Program-made: the position numbers and the translations under genes
NCBI RefSeq assembly: GCF_900167555.1
Contig: NZ_FUYF01000003.1
Coordinates: forward strand, 62,001 to 126,000
Direction of reading: 5' to 3'
Source: Gemmiger formicilis
GTDB lineage: Bacteria; Bacillota; Clostridia; Oscillospirales; Ruminococcaceae
DNA length: 64,000 nucleotides
Shown here: positions 59,701-64,000 of the stretch, piece by piece
How positions within the stretch are numbered: position 1 is the first letter of the stretch
How the letters are laid out: every line of letters begins with the position of its first letter
Notes under the pieces: model-generated
The model's database searches: none
What the model was told of the DNA's origin: nothing
The model's input: the letters and a program-made list of their open reading frames with translations, nothing else

Positions 59701-60237
59701 ATCCCCAGCCGTATCGCCTTTGCCGTTTCCAGCCAGATCGACAGCCGCACCATTCTGGACAGCGGCGGTGCCGAGAAGCTGCTGGGCAACGGTGATATGC
59801 TCTTCCTGCCCGTCGGCGCGTCCAAGCCCGTGCGTGTGCAGGGTACCTTCGTGACCGATGAGGAGATCGGCGCGGTGCTGAGCTTTATCAAGTCCACCTC
59901 CACCGCCCAGTACGATGAAGAAATGATTGCCGAAATGGAGCGCCGCGCCGTTGCCGAAAAGGGCAGCAAGAAGGGCGGCGACGATGACGGAGACGGCGGC
60001 GGTGCACTGGATGCTATGTTTGAGCAGGCCGTTGAGTGTGTTATTGAGGCCGGACAGGCCAGCACCAGCCTTTTGCAGCGCCGCTGCAAGCTGGGCTACG
60101 CCCGCGCCGCCCGCATCATGGACCAGATGGAGCAGGAAAAGATCATCGGCCCCTATGAGGGTGCCAAGCCCCGCGCCGTGCTTGTGACCAAGGCCGAGTG
60201 GGAAGAGCGCAAGCTGAACGACCAGTATGACGGGTAA
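56788..60237 (+). CDS. ftsK: DNA translocase FtsK/SpoIIIE
   Basis: An 1149-residue septal DNA pump. A Ser/Lys/Arg-rich cytoplasmic start, four membrane helices (residues about 68-220), and a very long Pro/Ala/Thr-rich linker (about 225-640) precede the motor: Walker A GSTGSGKS near 813, Walker B VIDELADLMM near 918. The C-terminal gamma winged helix (FEQAVECVIEAGQASTSLLQ, YARAARIMDQMEQEKIIGP) reads KOPS-like sites. The linker is longer than in SpoIIIE. It overlaps the next gene by 11 bases. Confidence 0.95.
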   Translation: MAQSRSGKKSTKSSSGKKSTASSRGTGRSSTGRSASARSSAASRSRQPSRRAQRRAETPNLARSILLVGLGLLCVALVLVPGQNLWRTLRSWYFGVFGITTYLVGPFLLYLAYLLATGYRVALFAGKVSLMGVLCASVPVIFSKLNIENLKVGEIVKMLFTRGGTYFWEGGVLGAPIGATLLALFGRPASNIIMLLIFLLGLMFFFAITPADVVLFVDGQYKILQAKREERAAAEHAYDTRLFDQEPEEESVENLTGALPDSSRPHHPVYDVIADTSRFPKQTPPAPQRQAAYTPPVTPAVPEAPFAAKPAAQTHASFDVDLGPSAGENARQKAVSDDPLKPVSIGPGGTFGMDPLSNRANSTLRHTQPQPAPAPKEDFELQLQPASEPAAPVYSTPLTPVTPAPAAQASTAPQDELDALINRAVSGHAPYYTPQEVSAETTLDLPQPTEFETPLTPVPQEPKFDTPLIPVDDEPEPIPVELPQLDMTGRVQGDTMVLSPADLAAQMAADAAPLGTPAPAAVPAAPEAPAVSAPIPTLGGSFSDTGSAVSAAWQSGRSVSEMLDDMLAETPAAPAQPVVEAPAPAAPPQPYQSAPAMTRPAAETTQSSFTVPRQGEAARVQVSTAVGNSAGAPIHTPPCAAKADPNAMRLPTSEEQPPEPYCYPSLNLFNATRPDDEAGAAREMKKNADILVNTLDSFGVKTTMLDICRGPSVTRYELQPQAGIKVSRITSLADDIALNLATAGVRIEAPIPGKPAVGIEVPNKIRSTVNIRAVFESQNYINMRSPLTMALGKDIAGTAQVADLCKMPHLLIAGSTGSGKSVCVNSIIISFLFRSGPEDVKLILIDPKVVELAEYNGIPHLLMPVVTEPRKAAGALGASVAEMERRYKLFAENNVREIKAYNKLAAQTGMEHLPYIAIVIDELADLMMVAGKEVEDYICRIAQKARAAGIHLIVATQRPSVDVITGLIKANIPSRIAFAVSSQIDSRTILDSGGAEKLLGNGDMLFLPVGASKPVRVQGTFVTDEEIGAVLSFIKSTSTAQYDEEMIAEMERRAVAEKGSKKGGDDDGDGGGALDAMFEQAVECVIEAGQASTSLLQRRCKLGYARAARIMDQMEQEKIIGPYEGAKPRAVLVTKAEWEERKLNDQYDG

Positions 60238-61195
60238 GCGATTTGCCCGTCTGGCCGCGGCGGTTGCCGTCTGCCTGCTGGTGGTTGCCGCATTTGTCGT
60301 CCAGCTTTTGGGCGGCAGGGGCAGCGTTCCCGGCTGGCAGCAGCTGCGCGCTGCGCTTGGCGTACCGCTCCAAACCGAGGAAAGCGCTCCGCAGACTGCG
60401 GACGGCAGCACTGTCGTGTATGTGCTGGATGTCGGGCAGGGCGATGCCGTACTGCTTTGTCAGGACGGCGCGTACTGCCTGATCGACACCGGTCCTGCAG
60501 AGGCTGAGGACACGCTGCTCTATGACCTGGACGTGCTGGGTGTGCCGTCGCTTGACTATCTTGTGCTGACCCATCCCCACGCAGACCACACCGGCAACGC
60601 CCGCGCGGTGCTGCGCACCCTCCCGGTCAAGACCCTGCTGCTGCCGCTGTGGCAGCCCACGGCGGATGAGACCGCCGACTGGCCGCGCCATCTCGCAGAG
60701 CTGGCCGCCGACAGCGGAGCAGAAATTCTCACAGCAGAAGCCGGGGAGGAATTCCCGCTTGGCAGCGGCAAGCTGCAAATTTTGCAGGGCGGCAGCGAGG
60801 ATGCCGACAGCGTCAACGATGCCTCGCTCTGCACGCTGTTCACGGCGGGCGATTTCCGCTTTCTCGATACCGGCGACGCAGAGGCAGACGCCGAGCAGCG
60901 CCTGGTCGATACCTACGGCCCGACCCTGCATGCCACTCTTTTCAAGGCGGGGCATCACGGGTCCTACACCTCCAACAGCCCGACCTTTATGCAGGCAGTC
61001 CGGCCCGAGGCCGTGGCCGTCAGCTGCGGGCTGCACAACGATTACGGCCATCCGCACCGCGCTGCCCTGCAAAATTACGCAGAGGTCGGTGCCGAGGTAT
61101 GGCGCACTGACCTGGAGGGCAGCCTCACCTTCATCTGGCAGAACAATACCCTCAACGTGGAAACTTCCGCGGACTCCGCCGATTTTGCGGCGTAA
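60227..61195 (+). CDS. ComEC/Rec2-like metallo-beta-lactamase-fold hydrolase
   Basis: A 322-residue exported or membrane-anchored protein. A signal anchor (RLAAAVAVCLLVVAAFVVQL) leads to an MBL domain: VVYVLDVGQGDAVLL, metal ligands LTHPHADHTGN, and the later KAGHHGSYTSN and CGLHNDYGHP. This is the free-standing form of the ComEC C-terminal nuclease-like domain; the ComEC channel part is absent. It may act on extracellular DNA or another phosphodiester, unproven. The start overlaps ftsK. Confidence 0.88.
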   Translation: MTGKRFARLAAAVAVCLLVVAAFVVQLLGGRGSVPGWQQLRAALGVPLQTEESAPQTADGSTVVYVLDVGQGDAVLLCQDGAYCLIDTGPAEAEDTLLYDLDVLGVPSLDYLVLTHPHADHTGNARAVLRTLPVKTLLLPLWQPTADETADWPRHLAELAADSGAEILTAEAGEEFPLGSGKLQILQGGSEDADSVNDASLCTLFTAGDFRFLDTGDAEADAEQRLVDTYGPTLHATLFKAGHHGSYTSNSPTFMQAVRPEAVAVSCGLHNDYGHPHRAALQNYAEVGAEVWRTDLEGSLTFIWQNNTLNVETSADSADFAA

Positions 61196-61211
61196 AAATA
61201 AGGAGTAGAAA

Positions 61212-62072
61212 ATGACGATTACGGAACAGTTCAAAGCCAAACGCTGCGTTTTCTCTATCGAATGCTTCCCGCCGAAACAGACAACCCAGATGGATAAGCT
61301 CAAGGACACCCTGCGCCAGATGCAGGCCATGGACCCCGGCTTCATCAGCGTCACCTTCGGTGCGGGCGGCTCTGCGGGCGGCGTCTCCACCGCGGAGGTG
61401 GCCGACTACATTCAGAACGAGCTGCATATCCCCACGCTGGCGCACCTGATCTGCATGGGCAACGACGAGACCCGTGCAGCGGAGATTTTGGATCAGCTGG
61501 AATCTGTCGGCGTCCGGGATGTGCTGGCCCTGCGCGGGGACCGCAGCCCGTCCCGCCCGGAGAGCCCCGACTTCAAACACGCCAGCGACCTGACGTCCTT
61601 TAAATGGAAGAAGCCGGAATTTTCCGTTCACGGTGCCTGCTACCCGGAGGGCCACCCCGAGGCCGACAGCCTACTGCATGACGTTGAGAACCTGCGCATC
61701 AAGCAGGCCGCCGGTGCCGAGCACCTGCTGACCCAGCTTTTCTTTGACAACATGCACTTTTACCGCTTTCTGAATCTGGCACGCCGCGCAGGCATCACGC
61801 TGCCGGTCTCTGCCGGTGTCATGCCCATCGTCAAGCGCAGCCAGATCGAACGCACCGTTTCGCTTTCTTCGGCCAGCCTGCCGTCTGAGTTCACCCGTAT
61901 GATCTCCCGCTATCAGGACGACCCGGCCAGCCTGTACGACGCCGGTATCGACTACGCCGTCAGGCAGCTGCGCGACCTCATTGAGGGCGGCGCAGACGGC
62001 ATCCACCTGTACGCAATGAATGACGCCGCCGTGGCCGCGAAGGTCTACGACGGCATCAGGGATCTGCTGTAA
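61212..62072 (+). CDS. metF: Methylenetetrahydrofolate reductase
   Basis: A 286-residue TIM-barrel flavoprotein. The N-terminus CVFSIECFPPKQTTQMDKL, FISVTFGAGGS, AHLICMGND and LALRGDRS are classic MetF segments, as is the C-terminal IHLYAMND. It supplies 5-methyl-THF for MetH. It is followed without a gap (one-base overlap, TAATG) by the MetH-activation protein and then metH. Confidence 0.95.
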   Translation: MTITEQFKAKRCVFSIECFPPKQTTQMDKLKDTLRQMQAMDPGFISVTFGAGGSAGGVSTAEVADYIQNELHIPTLAHLICMGNDETRAAEILDQLESVGVRDVLALRGDRSPSRPESPDFKHASDLTSFKWKKPEFSVHGACYPEGHPEADSLLHDVENLRIKQAAGAEHLLTQLFFDNMHFYRFLNLARRAGITLPVSAGVMPIVKRSQIERTVSLSSASLPSEFTRMISRYQDDPASLYDAGIDYAVRQLRDLIEGGADGIHLYAMNDAAVAAKVYDGIRDLL

Positions 62073-62737
62073 TGGAGCGCCGCAAGCCCGCCGCCATTGA
62101 CCGCGCCACGGCGCTGCGCTACATGGGTGCGTCCGGCTGGACGCCCGATGCCGCCACCGCGGTCCTGCTGGACAAGGCCGAGCAGACCGTGCTGACCGCT
62201 GCTGCGCCGCGTGCGGTGTACCGCCGTCTGCCGCGTACCGCCCTGCCGCTGGAAAACTGCGGCAGCGACCTGACGCGCCATCTGCAGGGCTGTGACGAGG
62301 TCCTTCTGCTGGCAGCGACCCTCGGGGCCGAGGTTGACAAGCTTTTGCGCCGCATGGAGCTGACTGACATTGCCCTGGCCGCCGCGGCAGACGCGCTGGC
62401 CTCGGTGCTTTTGGAACAGGTCTGTGACGAACTGGAGAACGAAATACGCGCTCAAATCGAGGCGCAGGGTGTCTTTATGACCGGGCGCTACGCGCCGGGC
62501 TACGGTGACTGCCCGCTGGAGCTGAACGACGCGCTCTGCCTTGCGGCGGACACGGTGCGCGGCTGCGGCCTGGCCGTGACGCCCCAGCACCTTTTGACCC
62601 CCCGCAAGAGTACCACCGCCATTTTAGGCATTGCCGACCATCCCGTGACCGGCACCCGCGCAGGCTGTGCGACCTGCCATTTAAAGGAGACCTGCTCGTT
62701 CCGCAAGCGCGGCACGACCTGTTTCACACAAGACTGA
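62072..62737 (+). CDS. MetH reactivation-domain protein (free-standing)
   Basis: A 221-residue protein matching the AdoMet-dependent activation domain of cobalamin-dependent methionine synthase (TGRYAPGYGDCPLELND is the hallmark, RxxxGYxxxP type). It ends with a Cys-rich tail (CATCHLKETCSFRKRGTTC) that might bind metal. In many Clostridia this domain is split from MetH. It would reductively methylate inactive cob(II)alamin on MetH encoded next. Confidence 0.9.
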   Translation: MERRKPAAIDRATALRYMGASGWTPDAATAVLLDKAEQTVLTAAAPRAVYRRLPRTALPLENCGSDLTRHLQGCDEVLLLAATLGAEVDKLLRRMELTDIALAAAADALASVLLEQVCDELENEIRAQIEAQGVFMTGRYAPGYGDCPLELNDALCLAADTVRGCGLAVTPQHLLTPRKSTTAILGIADHPVTGTRAGCATCHLKETCSFRKRGTTCFTQD

Positions 62738-62751
62738 TAGGGGAGAAGCGT

Positions 62752-64000
62752 ATGCAGATTCGTGAAGTTTTTGACCGCAAGCGGTTTGTTTTTCTGGACG
62801 GCGGCATGGGCACCCAGCTGCAGGCACGCGGTCTGCAGCCCGGGCAGAAGCCCGAGCTTGCCGCGCTGGAAATGCCGGAGGTTTTAACGGCCATCCACAC
62901 TGACTACGCCAACGCGGGCGCGGATATTCTGCTGGCAAATACCTTTGGTGCCAACGCCAAGAAGCTGACCGGCTGCGGCCACACGGTGGAGGAGGTCGTT
63001 TCCGCTTCCATCGCCTGTGCGCGCAAGGCCGCCGAGACCACCGGCGCGTGTGTCGCGCTGGACATCGGCCCTCTGGGTGAGCTGCTCGTCCCCGCGGGCA
63101 CGCTGGCGTTTGAGGATGCCTACAATGAGTTTGCACAGGTCATCCGCGCCGGTGCGGCGGCAGGGGCTGACCTCGTCTTTTTGGAGACGATGACCGACCT
63201 GTATGAGCTGAAGGCCGCCATCCTCGCCGCCAGGGAAAACTGCAATCTGCCTGTTTTCACCTCAATGAGCTTTGAGAGCCGCGGGCGCACCTTCACGGGC
63301 TGCACCGTCGAAAGCTACGCCGTCACGGCAGCGGGTCTCGGCGCGGACGCCGTGGGCATCAACTGCTCACTCGGCCCCAAGGAGATTCTGCCCTTCGCGC
63401 AGCGCCTCTGCCGCAGCGTGCCCGCAGGTGTTCCGGTCTTTGTCAAGCCGAACGCCGGTCTGCCGAACCCCGACGGCAGCTACAATCTCGACCCGGATGA
63501 ATTTGCCGCCGAGATGAAGGAGTACGCCGCCATCGGCGTTTCAATGGTCGGCGGCTGCTGCGGCACGACGCCCGCGTTTATCGCCAGGCTGCATGAGACC
63601 TTCAGCCCGCTGACCCCGGCTGACAAGATTCCCATCCGCCGCAGCTGTCTGTGCACGCCGGTCCGCTTTGTGGAGGTCAACGGCATCACTGTGGTGGGGG
63701 AGCGCATCAATCCCACCGGCAAAAAACGGCTGCAGCAGGCCCTGCGGGACGGCGACAGCGCCTACCCCTGCACTCAGGCTGTGGCCCAGGCCGAGGCCGG
63801 TGCGCAGGTGCTCGACGTCAATGCGGGCCTGCCCGGCATCGACGAGGCCGCCACGCTGGAGCAGCTTGTCAAGGATTTGCAGGCCGTCACCGACCTGCCG
63901 CTGCAGCTCGACTCCTCGAATCCCGAGGCCTTGTCCCGTGCGCTGCGCATCTACAACGGCAAGCCCATCGTTAACTCGGTCAACGGTGAGCCGGAGACGT
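62752..64000 (+). CDS. metH: Cobalamin-dependent methionine synthase, 3'-truncated
   Basis: Open to the right edge of the window (416 codons seen). The homocysteine domain (residues 1-295) has FLDGGMGTQLQARG and the zinc Cys residues in GINCSLGP and VGGCCGTTP. A methyl-THF-binding (pterin) domain begins near 305 (VVGERINPTGKKRLQQAL, VLDVNAGLPG). The cobalamin domain lies beyond the window. GGGGAGAAGCGT precedes the ATG. It is third in the metF-metH operon, and its activation domain is encoded separately upstream. Confidence 0.94.
   Translation, partial: MQIREVFDRKRFVFLDGGMGTQLQARGLQPGQKPELAALEMPEVLTAIHTDYANAGADILLANTFGANAKKLTGCGHTVEEVVSASIACARKAAETTGACVALDIGPLGELLVPAGTLAFEDAYNEFAQVIRAGAAAGADLVFLETMTDLYELKAAILAARENCNLPVFTSMSFESRGRTFTGCTVESYAVTAAGLGADAVGINCSLGPKEILPFAQRLCRSVPAGVPVFVKPNAGLPNPDGSYNLDPDEFAAEMKEYAAIGVSMVGGCCGTTPAFIARLHETFSPLTPADKIPIRRSCLCTPVRFVEVNGITVVGERINPTGKKRLQQALRDGDSAYPCTQAVAQAEAGAQVLDVNAGLPGIDEAATLEQLVKDLQAVTDLPLQLDSSNPEALSRALRIYNGKPIVNSVNGEPET

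Overview
The window is chromosomal DNA from a GC-rich, low-redundancy Gram-positive gut-type Clostridia. Protein character and gene combinations suggest the Oscillospiraceae/Ruminococcaceae (Faecalibacterium/Gemmiger/Subdoligranulum-like); this is inference, because no rRNA gene is present. Supporting signs are a T-box leader before pheST, a class B sortase, an FtsEX - M23 hydrolase - Ctp protease cluster, an AsnA-type asparagine synthetase, a YtrA-type GntR/ABC cassette and polyamine potABCD. No outer-membrane genes are seen.

Left host block (1-22,092): the 3' part of a TtcA-like tRNA thiolation enzyme whose last codons come from an inserted repeat; an AraC regulator; a GDP-fucose operon (gmd, fcl, manC); a T-box leader with pheS-pheT; sortase B; a possible short RNA and glmS; a membrane nucleotide-sugar dehydratase with its phosphoglycosyl transferase; a PucR/CdaR-type regulator; then ftsE, ftsX, an M23 hydrolase, a 37-residue membrane protein, ctp and ksgA.

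Integrated element (about 22,093-32,091): a roughly 10-kb island in the 3' end of a tRNA-Thr(UGU) gene, bounded by 47-bp direct repeats. It carries a tyrosine integrase with an inserted helix-turn-helix, a DUF6076-like zinc protein, an excisionase-like protein, small repressors, a DnaD-like replication module with 15-bp iterons inside the initiator gene, a sigma-70-type factor, a terminase-small-subunit-like HTH protein, a RelE-type toxin cassette behind divergent operator-studded promoters, and tiny overlapping leftward genes. No capsid, tail, large terminase, relaxase or T4SS gene is present. Size, site, replication module and TerS-like gene make a phage satellite (PICI-like) the best reading.

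Right host block (32,046-64,000): the intact tRNA-Thr, asnA, a heterodimeric ABC exporter, a ClpC/ClpA-type unfoldase, an FTR-like protein, pyrI-pyrB, a GntR/UTRA regulator overlapping nth, rarA with an alpha/beta hydrolase, a YtrA-type GntR/ABC cassette under a 36-bp palindrome, a patatin phospholipase, potABCD with a long structured leader, an acyl-ACP thioesterase, a TraX-like protein, a two-component system, ftsK/spoIIIE, a ComEC-like hydrolase, and metF - MetH activation protein - metH (cut by the window end).

Between genes lie two inverted 172-bp MITE-like copies (39,188-39,359 and 56,574-56,745), other palindromic repeats, many intrinsic terminators, and a candidate short RNA at about 56,357-56,466 whose unpaired stretch repeats the anti-Shine-Dalgarno tail of 16S rRNA.
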